Shown: one piece after another, positions 1 to 8,402 of the stretch
How the letters are laid out: every line of letters begins with the position of its first letter
How positions within the stretch are numbered: the first letter of the stretch is position 1
Assembly (NCBI GenBank): GCA_003141555.1
Contig: PLMN01000029.1
Span: 151,922-215,921 of the forward strand
Source of the DNA: Candidatus Aminicenantota bacterium
Lineage (GTDB): Bacteria > Acidobacteriota > Aminicenantia > Aminicenantales > UBA4085
DNA: 64,000 nt
Direction: 5' to 3'
Position numbers and translations under genes: made by a program
The notes under the pieces: generated by a model
Told to the model about the DNA's origin: nothing
What the model saw: the letters and a program-made list of their open reading frames with translations, nothing else
Database searches by the model: none

Positions 1-99
1 AAGAATCTGGACTGAGGCGGCGAGCAGGCCCAGAAGGAAGGCCGCCGGGGAGAATTTCAGGCCCAGATTCCCGGGACCGGATTTCGGCAGCTGGGACAC
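1..99 (-). CDS. Membrane protein, N-terminal fragment (cut by window edge)
   Basis: Only the first 33 codons are present. A GTG start at 99 follows a GGGGGGAGC Shine-Dalgarno and lies inside the 3' end of the radical SAM gene, in a different frame. After about 15 polar residues the protein enters a hydrophobic segment (FSPAAFLLGLLAASVQIL), the beginning of a first membrane helix. The style resembles multi-helix membrane proteins fused to spermidine-synthase domains, but too little is visible to assign a family. It is the third gene of the DUF362-radical SAM operon by overlap. Confidence 0.45.
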   Translation of the reverse strand, partial: MSQLPKSGPGNLGLKFSPAAFLLGLLAASVQIL

Positions 100-1178
100 G
101 CTCCCCCCTTGATCGCGTTTTCTTCTACGGCGAAGCCGTTCCGCCGGATGAGGAGGGTCCGGCAGGTCGGGCACCAGGTGTTCTCGCCCTCGTCGCCGGG
201 GATATTGCCCGTATAGACGTACTGGAGGCCCTCGTCGAGGGCGATCTTCCGCAGGCTGCGGAGCGTGGAAAGCGGCGTGGGAGGCAGGTTTTTGATCAGG
301 TACATCGGCGTGAACCGAGTGAAGTGAAGGGGCACCCCGGGCCCGACCTCCTTCAAGATCCAGCGGGCCATCTTCCGGACCTCTTCGGGCTCGTCGTTGA
401 GCGTCGGAATCACGAGATAGACGATCTCGAGCCAGATCTTCTGCCGGGCGACGAGCTTGATGGCCTCGAGGACGGGCGCGAGATCGCCCCGGACGTAATC
501 CTTGTAGAAGGCCTGGGTGAAAGCCTTGAGGTCGATCTTGATCGCGTCGACGACCTTGGTCAGCGCCTCGAGCGGCTCGGGGTTGATGAGGCCCCCGGTG
601 ACGACGAGGCTCCGGATGTTTCGCCTCCGGGCTTCGACGGCCGTGTCGAACATGTATTCATAGAAGACCGTGGGCTCGGAATAGGTGTAGGCGATCGAGG
701 GGCAGCGATTAGCCTCGGCGGCGGCGGCGACGTCCCGGGGGGGGAAGTCGTAGGCGGTCACCTGCTCGGCCCGGACCTGGGAGATCTCCCAGTTCTGGCA
801 GAACTTGCAATTGACGTTGCAGCCCGCCGAGGCGATGGACAGGGCGGCCGTCCCCGGGAGCACGTGGAAGAACGGCTTTTTCTCGACGGGGTCGATGTTG
901 CGGGCGCAGGCCTTGCCGTAGACCAGGGTGTAATAGGTCCCGCCGTCGTTCTCCCGGACTCCGCAGTACCCGCGCTCCTTGTCCCCGAGTCGGCACTTTC
1001 GGGGGCAGAGCTGGCATTCGATCTCGCGGTCGGGCAGCTTGATGTAATAGCGGGCCTCGACGTGCGATAGGTTGGCCGTCTCCTGGAAGGCATAGAGATC
1101 CCTGACGAAAGCGCCGGGGCGGGCGGCGAGGACCGCGCCCGTTCCCGCCGCCGTCCGGATGAAGTCGCGTCGGTCCAT
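57..1178 (-). CDS. AMMECR1-linked-type radical SAM protein with Tat-like signal
   Basis: A 373-residue protein of the PflA-like radical SAM family often called AmmeMemoRadiSam system radical SAM enzyme. The CX3CX2C cluster for the [4Fe-4S]/SAM site is C120, C124, C127 (CNVNCKFC). An N-terminal cysteine set (C55, C58, C62, C72) and two C-terminal CxxC pairs suggest extra metal sites. The first 20 residues (MDRRDFIRTAAGTGAVLAA) form a twin-arginine-like signal, which is odd for a SAM-dependent enzyme. The gene lies 7 bp after DUF362, so the two are one operon. The reaction is unknown; other members are described as glycyl-radical-activase-like. Confidence 0.85.
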   Translation of the reverse strand: MDRRDFIRTAAGTGAVLAARPGAFVRDLYAFQETANLSHVEARYYIKLPDREIECQLCPRKCRLGDKERGYCGVRENDGGTYYTLVYGKACARNIDPVEKKPFFHVLPGTAALSIASAGCNVNCKFCQNWEISQVRAEQVTAYDFPPRDVAAAAEANRCPSIAYTYSEPTVFYEYMFDTAVEARRRNIRSLVVTGGLINPEPLEALTKVVDAIKIDLKAFTQAFYKDYVRGDLAPVLEAIKLVARQKIWLEIVYLVIPTLNDEPEEVRKMARWILKEVGPGVPLHFTRFTPMYLIKNLPPTPLSTLRSLRKIALDEGLQYVYTGNIPGDEGENTWCPTCRTLLIRRNGFAVEENAIKGGACPSCRNPVPGIWA

Positions 1179-1185
1179 GGCCGTA

Positions 1186-2082
1186 TTATACCTCGTCTTC
1201 CAGGAGCCGGATATCGGCCTCGGCCGCCCGGCCGAGACCCAGGCGCTCCGCGGTTTGGAGGTAAAGGGGCGGCCGGCCCTCCTCGGCGAGCGTCGGCAGG
1301 CCTTTCTCCTTCCGAAGACGCTCGACGAGCCTCCAGCCGGCCGCGTCCACGGCCACCGGGTCCGTGCCGAAGATCAGCGATTCGGCCGGCGCGGCCCACG
1401 CGGCGTGGAAGGCCGGTCCGCGGTGGCACTGGACGACGAGCGCATCGAGGACCGTCAAGCGGTGCCGGGTCCGGACCGGCGGCGCGTCGAAAAGCTCGGC
1501 GACGAACGGATCGCAGTGGTCGTCATGGTATTTGTTGGGGTTGTGGATCGCCCCGAAATAGTTCTTCATTCCGGCCGTAACGCCCGCAAGGCCGTGGTCC
1601 TTCAGGATGGCGAAGCTCACCGAAGCCGTGACCCGATCGGTCAGGACGGCCGAGATCCGGCTGGCGATGTTCCGGTGGACGAAGGGTTCGGCGTCGTAGC
1701 CCACGCCGGCCGTGTCCGTCCCGAGGATCCGCGGCCCGGGACCGTCCGCGTTCAAGGCATACCCCGCCGCCCTGAGCTCCCGGTTCGTCCGGTCCCAGAT
1801 GACGACGTTTCGGTCGGCGATCCCGATGCGGGAGAACAGCCCGGCGAAGGGAAGGGTGACGGCCGGGGGAGAGGTCAGCTCCCGTCCGGCGATGGCGTTG
1901 ATCTTGATGCCGACCTTGTCGGAGGGCGCGAACAGCGTCCGGAGCGCCTCCTCGGCGCCGGTCTGGCCGGTGAGGAGCCCGAGCCCCCGTTCATAGATCC
2001 GGGCCAGGACGGCCGGGGCGATCTCCCCTCCGCGGGAGCGGACGCCGCGGCCGCGGACGATCACCACGAGCGACTCGGTCAT
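1186..2082 (-). CDS. DUF362 domain protein
   Basis: A 298-residue DUF362 protein. Recognisable features are the KVGIKIN strand near residue 53, the conserved DRTNRELRAAGY region, and the GLAGVTAGMKNYFGAIHNP block that characterises the family. DUF362 proteins often accompany ferredoxin-like or radical SAM proteins; no ferredoxin cysteines are seen here. It is the first gene of an operon with the Tat-tagged radical SAM protein. Its start codon lies only 7 nt after the predicted -10, so the mRNA is probably leaderless. Its biochemical role is not established. Confidence 0.8.
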   Translation of the reverse strand: MTESLVVIVRGRGVRSRGGEIAPAVLARIYERGLGLLTGQTGAEEALRTLFAPSDKVGIKINAIAGRELTSPPAVTLPFAGLFSRIGIADRNVVIWDRTNRELRAAGYALNADGPGPRILGTDTAGVGYDAEPFVHRNIASRISAVLTDRVTASVSFAILKDHGLAGVTAGMKNYFGAIHNPNKYHDDHCDPFVAELFDAPPVRTRHRLTVLDALVVQCHRGPAFHAAWAAPAESLIFGTDPVAVDAAGWRLVERLRKEKGLPTLAEEGRPPLYLQTAERLGLGRAAEADIRLLEDEV

Positions 2083-2089
2083 GGTTTCT

Positions 2090-2140
2090 CAAGTACCACG
2101 TCCCTCCCGCCTTGTCAATCCGGCCCGAAGCGCCTATATT
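2090..2140. promoter_or_regulatory. Divergent promoters sharing one -35 element
   Basis: On the plus strand TTGTCA (2112-2117), 17 bp, TATATT (2135-2140) drives the DUF6599 gene. On the minus strand TTGACA (2118-2113), 17 bp, TACTTG (2095-2090) drives DUF362. The two -35 hexamers are the two strands of the same heptamer, TTGTCAA. The minus -10 is a weak match, but its start codon is only 7 nt away. Confidence 0.65.
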
Positions 2141-2174
2141 AGGGCGGTCATCATTTCCTATGAGGAGTCCCGCC

Positions 2175-3086
2175 ATGCGCCATGGTTTCACGAACGCGGG
2201 CTGGACGCTCGCCGCCGTGCTCGGGGCATCGCTCGCCGCTGCGGCCGCGCCCGTCCAGACCGCCGCCCCGTCGCCCTTAAAAGCCCTCCTGCCTCCGGCA
2301 ACCGAGTGGAAGGCGGTCGAAGCCGCCCGCTCCTACGACCCCGCCTCGCTTTTCGAATACATCGACGGCGCCGCCGAAGCGTATATCGGCTACGATTTCA
2401 AGGAGCTCCTCGTCGCGGATTATCAGCACGCCTCGTCCAAGGCCACGCTGACGGCCGAGCTCTACGACATGGGGACCGCCCTGAACGCCTTCGGCATTTA
2501 CGGCGCCGAGCGCTACCCCCAGAGCCAGTTCCTCCCGATCGGGGTCCAGGGATACCTGGAGGAGGGGGCCCTGAACTTCCTGGCCGGCCGCTACTACATC
2601 AAGCTGATGTGTTACGAGGCGGGGGACAAGGCGGGAGCGCTCCTCATGTCCTATGCCGGCGCGCTCGCCTCGCGGATCAAGGATCCCGGCGCGTTCCCGG
2701 GAATCCTACGGGTCTTCTCCGGCGAGGGCTTGGTCGCAAACAGCGAGAAGTATGTCGCCCGGAATTTCATGGGCTTCAAGTTCCTCAGCCGGGGGTTTAC
2801 CGCGGCGTTCAAGCGGGACGGGCAGGAGTTCGAGGCCTTTGTCGTCGACAGCCGGACGACCGACGAGGCCGGCGCCACGCTGAAGCTGCTGGCCGACCAC
2901 TTCGCCGCCGCGGGCCGGGTGGAGACGTCGGGACCCGGCTTCAAGACCAAGGACGCCTACCTCAAGAACGTCTTTGTCGCCGTATCGGGACGGCGCCTCT
3001 GCGGCGTGACCAAGATCAAGGACGGCGGCGAGGCGACCGGGTGGAAAGCTCTCGAGAGCCTGATCAAAGCCTTGGCCGGGATTTAG
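2175..3086 (+). CDS. DUF6599 family secreted protein
   Basis: A 303-residue protein. The ATG at 2175 is chosen because AGGAG lies 7 nt upstream; earlier in-frame starts fall inside the promoter. A signal peptide is visible (short basic start, hydrophobic TLAAVLGASLAAAAA, likely cleavage near residue 26). The mature part carries the conserved FEYIDGAAEAYIGYDF block with an aromatic-rich region of the DUF6599 family. Function is unknown. It is transcribed alone from the divergent promoter at 2112-2140. Confidence 0.7.
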   Translation: MRHGFTNAGWTLAAVLGASLAAAAAPVQTAAPSPLKALLPPATEWKAVEAARSYDPASLFEYIDGAAEAYIGYDFKELLVADYQHASSKATLTAELYDMGTALNAFGIYGAERYPQSQFLPIGVQGYLEEGALNFLAGRYYIKLMCYEAGDKAGALLMSYAGALASRIKDPGAFPGILRVFSGEGLVANSEKYVARNFMGFKFLSRGFTAAFKRDGQEFEAFVVDSRTTDEAGATLKLLADHFAAAGRVETSGPGFKTKDAYLKNVFVAVSGRRLCGVTKIKDGGEATGWKALESLIKALAGI

Positions 3087-3119
3087 GGTTCCGCCTCCGT
3101 CGACCCGCGGAAACGGGGG

Positions 3120-3148
3120 TTGAATCGGCGGAAAGAGTCGTGTAGAAT
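3120..3148 (+). promoter_or_regulatory. Promoter of the AI-2E-type permease gene (leaderless)
   Basis: TTGAAT (3120-3125), 17 bp, TAGAAT (3143-3148). The GTG start codon at 3155 is 7 nt past the last -10 base, where transcription itself should begin, so the mRNA would start with the start codon. Confidence 0.7.
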
Positions 3149-3154
3149 AGTCCC

Positions 3155-4174
3155 GTGGAAAAAAACAGAATCCTGACGATCTCGACCGCGTTCATTGCCG
3201 TCGTCGTCGCGGGCTTCCTTCTGCGGCTGGCCAAGCCCGTCTTCTTCCCGTTCTTCCTCGCCCTGTTCTTCTTCTTCGTCCTTTCGCCGATCCTCGATTT
3301 CCTGATGGCGAGGAAAATCCCGCGCGCGATCGCGGTGGTGATCATCCTGGTTTGCACCTTCCTCGTCCTCTATCTCATGGGCCTGCTCTTCTATTCGAGC
3401 GGCGCGACCTTCGCCGACGCGCTCCCGACCTACATCCAGAAGCTCACGAATTTCCTCAACGAGCTCCAGACCGAGCTCAAGCTGCCGCAGACGAACGTGG
3501 ACCCTCTGGCCTGGATCAAGGGCCTCGACATCAGCCGGGTGGGCTCGATCTTCCTGTCCTCGGTGGGCACGGTGGTCTCGTTCGTGTCCACCCTGTTCCT
3601 GGTCCTCATCTTCCTGGTGTTCATGCTGGCCGGCAAGGGCAAGTTTAAGGCCAAGATCAAGGCCTCGTTCGAGGCGCACGAGGCCTCGCGGCTGACCCAT
3701 ATCTTGGACAACATCGATGCCCAGATCCAGAGGTACCTGGTCATCAAGACCGCGATGTGCGTCCTGACGGGCTTCATGACCCTCCTCGTCCTCCGCTCGT
3801 TCAAGGTCGATTTCGCCGTGATCTTCGCCTTCATCGCCTTCCTTCTGAATTACATCCCCAGCATCGGGTCGTTCATCGCCAAGATCTTCCCCTTCGTCTT
3901 CACCTTCCTCCAGTTCAACAGCATAATCAAGGCGGTCTGGGTGCTCGCCGCCCTTCTTCTCTTCGACACGGTCCTGGGGATGGTCGTCGAGCCGAAGCTC
4001 ATGGGGAAGGGGCTGGGGCTCAGCCCGCTGGCGATCCTCTTCGCCTTGTTCTTCTGGGGCTGGCTATGGGGCATCCCCGGGATGATCCTCTCCGTGCCGA
4101 TGATGGTCATCCTGAAGATCACGGCGGACAATGTGCCCTCGCTCAAGTTTATGTCCGCCCTGCTGAGCAAATAG
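3155..4174 (+). CDS. AI-2E family transporter (PerM-like permease)
   Basis: A 339-residue inner-membrane protein of the AI-2E transporter/PerM family. N-terminal hydrophobic hairpins (about residues 8-75) are followed by an amphipathic middle part and a C-terminal bundle. The bundle has the family's conserved core: FLLNYIPSIGSFIA near residue 230 and the GLSPLAILFALFFWGWLWGI region near residue 290. The family exports small molecules or ions (autoinducer-2 in TqsA, Na+/H+ in some). The substrate cannot be read from sequence. The start is GTG with no Shine-Dalgarno, consistent with leaderless expression. Confidence 0.88.
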   Translation: MEKNRILTISTAFIAVVVAGFLLRLAKPVFFPFFLALFFFFVLSPILDFLMARKIPRAIAVVIILVCTFLVLYLMGLLFYSSGATFADALPTYIQKLTNFLNELQTELKLPQTNVDPLAWIKGLDISRVGSIFLSSVGTVVSFVSTLFLVLIFLVFMLAGKGKFKAKIKASFEAHEASRLTHILDNIDAQIQRYLVIKTAMCVLTGFMTLLVLRSFKVDFAVIFAFIAFLLNYIPSIGSFIAKIFPFVFTFLQFNSIIKAVWVLAALLLFDTVLGMVVEPKLMGKGLGLSPLAILFALFFWGWLWGIPGMILSVPMMVILKITADNVPSLKFMSALLSK

Positions 4175-4192
4175 GCCAATCAGCCGCGGCTT

Positions 4193-4837
4193 TCAGCCCG
4201 GGGTGATGATCTTGGACGGCCGGGACTGCTCCCGGAGCCGGGCGAACTGCTCGCGGAGCCGCTCGAGGTAGGCCCTCCCCCCGAATTCCCCGCCCGCCCA
4301 GGACTTCGCGGCCTTGATCACGCGCTCGAGGACCCGGAGCTTGTCCTCGGGCGCATACCCCTCGGCCGCCCCGACGAGGATCACGGCCCGGTCGTAGCGG
4401 CAATTCTCCAGGCTTTGGAAGACGGCCTCGCCGGCCGCATTCGAGGGCTTGCGCTCCTCGCCGGGCAGAATCAGGCGCCCGCGGCCGCGCGTCAGCTTGT
4501 CCTTTGCGTATTCCAGGGCGAGGATCGCCTCGCCGTCGGTGAACCGCGGGTCTCGCTCCGCGAGCTCCCGGAACGGGGCCTCGATATTAAGCGCCAGCCA
4601 GGCCAGGCGTTCGTCGCGGAGGAGGTCGTCCCCCGGACCGGCGGGGGCCGGAGAGGATGCCCGGGCCAGGGCCCGCCGGTCCTGGTAGGGCTTGTGCTCG
4701 GCGAGATACTTGCAGGAGGCCGGGCAGGAAATCTCCCGCCCCCGGTGCGTCCCGCAGCAGGCCGGGCAGATGAGGCTCCTGAGCGCCGGGCAGGCCCGTT
4801 TGCCCTTTCTCTGCCCGCATTTCCGGCATTTGGCCAT
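4193..4837 (-). CDS. Cysteine-rich zinc-knuckle protein, function unknown
   Basis: A 214-residue protein whose first 45 residues hold a dense cysteine set: CRKCGQRKGKRACP, then CPACCGTHRGREISCP and CKYL. This spacing is typical of a two-zinc treble-clef or knuckle and recurs in uncharacterised bacterial proteins. The remaining part is alpha-helical with no recognised domain. The gene starts 4 bp after the rnc stop codon and is the last gene of the DUF1844-ribF-pyrR-pyrC-rnc operon. The position after RNase III might hint at an RNA-related role, but that is only association. Confidence 0.6.
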   Translation of the reverse strand: MAKCRKCGQRKGKRACPALRSLICPACCGTHRGREISCPASCKYLAEHKPYQDRRALARASSPAPAGPGDDLLRDERLAWLALNIEAPFRELAERDPRFTDGEAILALEYAKDKLTRGRGRLILPGEERKPSNAAGEAVFQSLENCRYDRAVILVGAAEGYAPEDKLRVLERVIKAAKSWAGGEFGGRAYLERLREQFARLREQSRPSKIITPG

Positions 4838-4841
4838 GGAG

Positions 4842-5612
4842 CTAGTCCTTGCGGATGAACGTGTCCGGGGTCAGGTCCTCGATTTTTTTGCCGAAAAAGC
4901 TCTTGAGCGCTTTTTCCGCCGCCTTGAGCTCCGCGCTCTTGCGCGACGGCCCGGCGGCCCGGGCCAGCGAAGTCCTGTTGACCAGGACCTCGACGATGAA
5001 TTCCTTGCGGTGGTCGGGGCCCGTGGTCTTCACCATCTTGTACTGGGGCGCCGGCAGGCCTTCCTTCTGGAGGAATTCCTGGAGGGCGGACTTATAGTTG
5101 TTGATCTCGAACGAGGCGCCGTCCTTGATCGTCTCGAACGATGGCCGGATGAGGGGCAGGAAGAAGTCGCGCGCGGCCCCATAGCCCCCGTCGAGATAGA
5201 GCGCTCCCACTACGGACTCGAAGACGCCGGCCAGAATCGTGTCCTTGTCGCGGCCCCCGCTCTTCTCCTCTCCGCGGCCCACTTTCATGTGGACGTCGAG
5301 CCCGATCGTCCGGGCGAAGCGGGCCAGGGCGGCCGTGCTGGTCGAAGACGATTTCAGCTTGGACAGGTCCCCTTCGTTGGATTCCGGATAGGCCCCGTAG
5401 AAATACTCGGCCGCGATCAGGCCGATGACCGAGTCGCCGAGGAACTCGAGCCGCTCATTGTCGCCGCCCTTCCCGGCGTGTTCATAAGCGTATGAGCTGT
5501 GGGTCAGGGCGAGCGTCAGGAGAGCCTTGTCCCGGAAGCGAAGCCCGAGGGTCTGCTCCGCATCGGCCGGGGCGCCGTCCTTTCTGCGTTTCTTCAGGAG
5601 GAAGCGGATCAT
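4842..5612 (-). CDS. rnc: Ribonuclease III
   Basis: A 256-residue RNase III that cleaves double-stranded RNA in rRNA maturation and mRNA processing. The signature NERLEFLGDS gives catalytic acidic residues E53, E56 and D60; the second set is in DTILAGVFESVVGALYLDGG (about residues 124-143). A C-terminal double-stranded RNA-binding domain spans roughly 175-250 (YKSALQEFLQ, with ERLAAAEKALKSFF-like end). The ATG at 5612 overlaps the pyrC stop as ATGA, so it is preferred over a longer upstream reading. Translation is probably coupled to pyrC. Confidence 0.95.
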   Translation of the reverse strand: MIRFLLKKRRKDGAPADAEQTLGLRFRDKALLTLALTHSSYAYEHAGKGGDNERLEFLGDSVIGLIAAEYFYGAYPESNEGDLSKLKSSSTSTAALARFARTIGLDVHMKVGRGEEKSGGRDKDTILAGVFESVVGALYLDGGYGAARDFFLPLIRPSFETIKDGASFEINNYKSALQEFLQKEGLPAPQYKMVKTTGPDHRKEFIVEVLVNRTSLARAAGPSRKSAELKAAEKALKSFFGKKIEDLTPDTFIRKD

Positions 5613-6892
5613 GGGATGAAAGGGAAAGCGACACGGCCGCCGACGATCGTCATCGCCGGTCGTCCCTTGAGGCGCCATCCCTCGAAGGGCGTGTTCCGGC
5701 CTTTCGACTGGAATGCGGCCGCATCCACGGTGAATTTTGATTCGGGATCGAACAGGGTGAGGTCGGCATCGGCTCCGGGTGCGATCCGGCCCTTATCCGT
5801 CAGGCCCAAAATCCGGGCGGGGCCGGCGGAAAGCATCTCGACCAGGCGGGACAGGGAAATGACTCCCCGGTGCACGAGGCGGTCGAGCAGCACGGCGACG
5901 GCGGTCTCGAGGCCGACCATGCCGAATGGCGCCCGATCGAAAGGCTCGGCTTTTTCCGCGGGCGAGTGCGGGGCGTGGTCCGTGGCGACGGCGTCGATCG
6001 TCCCGTCCCGGACGGCCTCGACGAGCGCCCGTACGTCCTCGACGCTTCGGAGAGGGGGATTGACCTTGAAGCGCGTATCGGGCGATGTCAAGGCCGAATC
6101 ATCGAGGACGAGGTGGTGGGGAGTCGCTTCGGCCGTGATCTTCGCCCCCCGCCCTTTCGCCTCGCGGACGAGGCGAACCGCGCCCCGGGTGCTGAGGTGG
6201 GCGATGTGGAGGCGTGCGTCGAGGCTCTCCGCAAGGTCGATATCGCGTCGGACCATGGCCTCTTCGGCTTCGGCCGGGATTCCGCGAAGGTTGAGCCGGC
6301 GGGCCGCCTCGCCGGCATGGACGACGCCGCCCGCGGCCAAGGCCGCATCCTCGCAATGATCCGTGATCAGGGAGCCGAGGGCGCGGATTTCCTCCACCGC
6401 CCGCCGCATGATCCGGGCGTCCTGGATGCAGCGGCCGTCGTCCGAGAAGGCGACGACTCCCGCCTCGAGCTGGGCCCGGTAATCGGCCGGCTCGAGGCCC
6501 CGGAGCCCCAGGGTCAGGGCCCCGATGGGAAAGACGTTCACGGCCGCGGTCGCCGCCGCCCGGGCCAGAATCTCCTCCGTCGCGCCCCGCCGGTCGTTCG
6601 GGGGCGAGGTGTTGGGCATGGCGCAGACCGAGGTGAACCCGCCGGCGGCCGCGGCTCGCGTCCCCGTGGCGATCGTTTCCTTGTATTCCTGGCCCGGCTC
6701 GCGGAGATGGACGTGCATGTCGATGAATCCGGGGGCGACGACCAGGCGGGAGGCATCGATGATCGACGCCTCGGGAGCATCGATTCGGGGGGCGATGGCC
6801 GCAATCCGAGAGCCGTCGATCAGGATTTCAAGGAGGGCATCCGTGCCTGAGGCAGGGTCGATGATCCGGCCGCCCCTGATCAGCGTTTTCAA
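5609..6892 (-). CDS. pyrC: Dihydroorotase
   Basis: A 427-residue class-I dihydroorotase of the amidohydrolase superfamily, which closes N-carbamoyl-aspartate to dihydroorotate in pyrimidine synthesis. The metal-binding H60 and H62 lie in GFIDMHVHLREPGQEYKET; the substrate-binding AMPNTSPPND follows. Later metal residues lie in the LITDHCED and LHIAHLSTRGA motifs, and the catalytic Asp in VATDHAPHS. The start is TTG, ten bases after pyrR with GAGG upstream. It overlaps rnc by 4 nt. No pyrB lies between pyrR and pyrC as it does in many bacteria. Confidence 0.95.
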   Translation of the reverse strand: MKTLIRGGRIIDPASGTDALLEILIDGSRIAAIAPRIDAPEASIIDASRLVVAPGFIDMHVHLREPGQEYKETIATGTRAAAAGGFTSVCAMPNTSPPNDRRGATEEILARAAATAAVNVFPIGALTLGLRGLEPADYRAQLEAGVVAFSDDGRCIQDARIMRRAVEEIRALGSLITDHCEDAALAAGGVVHAGEAARRLNLRGIPAEAEEAMVRRDIDLAESLDARLHIAHLSTRGAVRLVREAKGRGAKITAEATPHHLVLDDSALTSPDTRFKVNPPLRSVEDVRALVEAVRDGTIDAVATDHAPHSPAEKAEPFDRAPFGMVGLETAVAVLLDRLVHRGVISLSRLVEMLSAGPARILGLTDKGRIAPGADADLTLFDPESKFTVDAAAFQSKGRNTPFEGWRLKGRPAMTIVGGRVAFPFIP

Positions 6893-6902
6893 GCCCGGCC
6901 TC

Positions 6903-7460
6903 TTATTTCCTCAGGGCGACGGGTTCGGCGATCAGGACCTCGTCCCGGCCGTCGATTTCCTTGAGATGCACCTGGACCATTTCCCGGCGTGAGGTGGGGA
7001 GCGATTTCCCGATGTAGTCGGCCCGGAGAGGCAGCTCGCGGTGGCCTCGGTCGATCAGGACCATCAGCTGGATCGTCTGGGGCCGCCCGAGGTGGAACAA
7101 GCCGTCCATTGCGGCCCGGATCGTCCGGCCGGTCATCAGGACGTCGTCGACGAGGATGACGTCCTTCTTGGAGATGGTGAAGGGGATTTTGGTCCTGTGA
7201 GCCCGGGAGGAAGCTCCGGTCTTGGAGAAGTCGTCGCGGTAGCGGGTAGTGTCCATGACCCCGACCGGCAGATCGATGTCCTCCATCTCCTTGATGAGCT
7301 TGGCGACGCGCTTCCCGAGGTATGTCCCGCGCGTCCAGATCCCGATGATAACGAGATTCTTGAGGTTCCGGTTGCGCTCGAGGATCTCCGTGACCATTCT
7401 CTGCAGGACGCGCCGGATCCCGGTCGCGTCCATGACGCTGGCCTTGATTTTCTGCTGCAT
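6903..7460 (-). CDS. pyrR: Bifunctional pyr operon regulator / uracil phosphoribosyltransferase
   Basis: A 185-residue PyrR-type phosphoribosyltransferase. The PRPP-binding loop VILVDDVLMTGRTIRAA lies at about residues 98-114, and IGIWTRGTYLGKR gives the pyrophosphate loop. In Firmicutes and some other bacteria PyrR binds pyr mRNA and causes attenuation. No clear PyrR-binding RNA leader was recognised in the 20 bp between ribF and pyrR, so its RNA target is unknown. The start ATG at 7460 has AAGGAG upstream; longer in-frame starts run into ribF. Confidence 0.92.
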   Translation of the reverse strand: MQQKIKASVMDATGIRRVLQRMVTEILERNRNLKNLVIIGIWTRGTYLGKRVAKLIKEMEDIDLPVGVMDTTRYRDDFSKTGASSRAHRTKIPFTISKKDVILVDDVLMTGRTIRAAMDGLFHLGRPQTIQLMVLIDRGHRELPLRADYIGKSLPTSRREMVQVHLKEIDGRDEVLIAEPVALRK

Positions 7461-7480
7461 GGCAACTGTTCTCCTTGGAA

Positions 7481-8398
7481 TCACAGCTCGAAATATCTCT
7501 TCCCGGCCTCGCGGTCCTTCCTCAGCTGGGCGGTGAGCTCGCTCGCTCCGGCGTAGGACTTTTCGTCGCGAAGCTTCCGCAGGAAAAAAACCTTCACGGC
7601 CTCGCCATAGATATCCTTTCGGAACCGGAGGACGTAGGTCTCGATGGAAAGATCGTTCAGGCCGAAAGTCGGCCGGACACCGATGCTGGTCAGAGCGGGG
7701 TGGTCTTTGCTGTCGACGCGGAACCGGGTGAAAAAAACGCCGCGGGGCAGGATCTCGTTCGGCGTTTCGATGTTGGCCGTCGGGAACCCCAGGCGATGTC
7801 CCCGGCCGGCGCCCCGGATGACATCGCCCTCGATCTCGAAGGGGCGGCCGAGGAGCCTCCGGGCCGTCCCGACGCGCCCCCGCGACAGCATGTCCCGGAT
7901 CAGGCTCGAGCTGACGGCCCGGCCGCTCCAAGAGACCGGAGGGACGGGCAGGGTCTCGAAGCCCGCCGCCCGCCCCATCTTTCCGAGGAGGGCGACGTCG
8001 CCTTCCCGGCCCCGGCCGAACCGGAATCCCCGGCCGATGATCACCAGCCGGGCCCGGAGCGTGCGGACGAGCACCCTTCGGACGAAGGCCTCGGCCGACA
8101 AGCGGGCGAACGGGCGGTCGAAGGGGATGACAAAAGCCAGGTCGATGCCTTCTTTGGCGATGCCGTCGAGTCTCTGGTCGAGGGTCTGGATCATGGAGAT
8201 CGGACGGGATTTGAAGAACCGCTCGGGGTGGGGGGAAAACGTCAGGACGCAGGCCGGCCGGCCGGAGGCGCGGGCCTGCGTCACGAGGAGGTGCAGGATC
8301 TCGCGGTGACCCCGGTGAAGGCCGTCGAAATTCCCGATGGCCAGGGCCGTTCCCCGGGAAAGCGACGGGACCGCCTCGAGCGAACGAAAAACCCTCAT
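7481..8398 (-). CDS. ribF: Bifunctional riboflavin kinase / FAD synthetase
   Basis: A 305-residue two-domain enzyme making FMN and FAD from riboflavin. The N-terminal nucleotidyltransferase domain shows AIGNFDGLHRGHREIL (about residues 20-35), the cytidylyltransferase-like HxGH motif. The C-terminal flavokinase domain starts near 180 with GRVGTARRLLGRPFEIEG, GHRLGFPTANI and GVRPTFG. The length is normal. The gene begins 4 bp after DUF1844 and precedes pyrR by 20 bp in the same operon. Confidence 0.95.
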   Translation of the reverse strand: MRVFRSLEAVPSLSRGTALAIGNFDGLHRGHREILHLLVTQARASGRPACVLTFSPHPERFFKSRPISMIQTLDQRLDGIAKEGIDLAFVIPFDRPFARLSAEAFVRRVLVRTLRARLVIIGRGFRFGRGREGDVALLGKMGRAAGFETLPVPPVSWSGRAVSSSLIRDMLSRGRVGTARRLLGRPFEIEGDVIRGAGRGHRLGFPTANIETPNEILPRGVFFTRFRVDSKDHPALTSIGVRPTFGLNDLSIETYVLRFRKDIYGEAVKVFFLRKLRDEKSYAGASELTAQLRKDREAGKRYFEL

Positions 8399-8402
8399 GA
8401 AA

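Noticed and set aside
2112-2174. Longer N-terminus of the DUF6599 protein from TTG 2112
   Set aside because: That TTG is the -35 box of the gene's own promoter, and the signal peptide begins at 2175.
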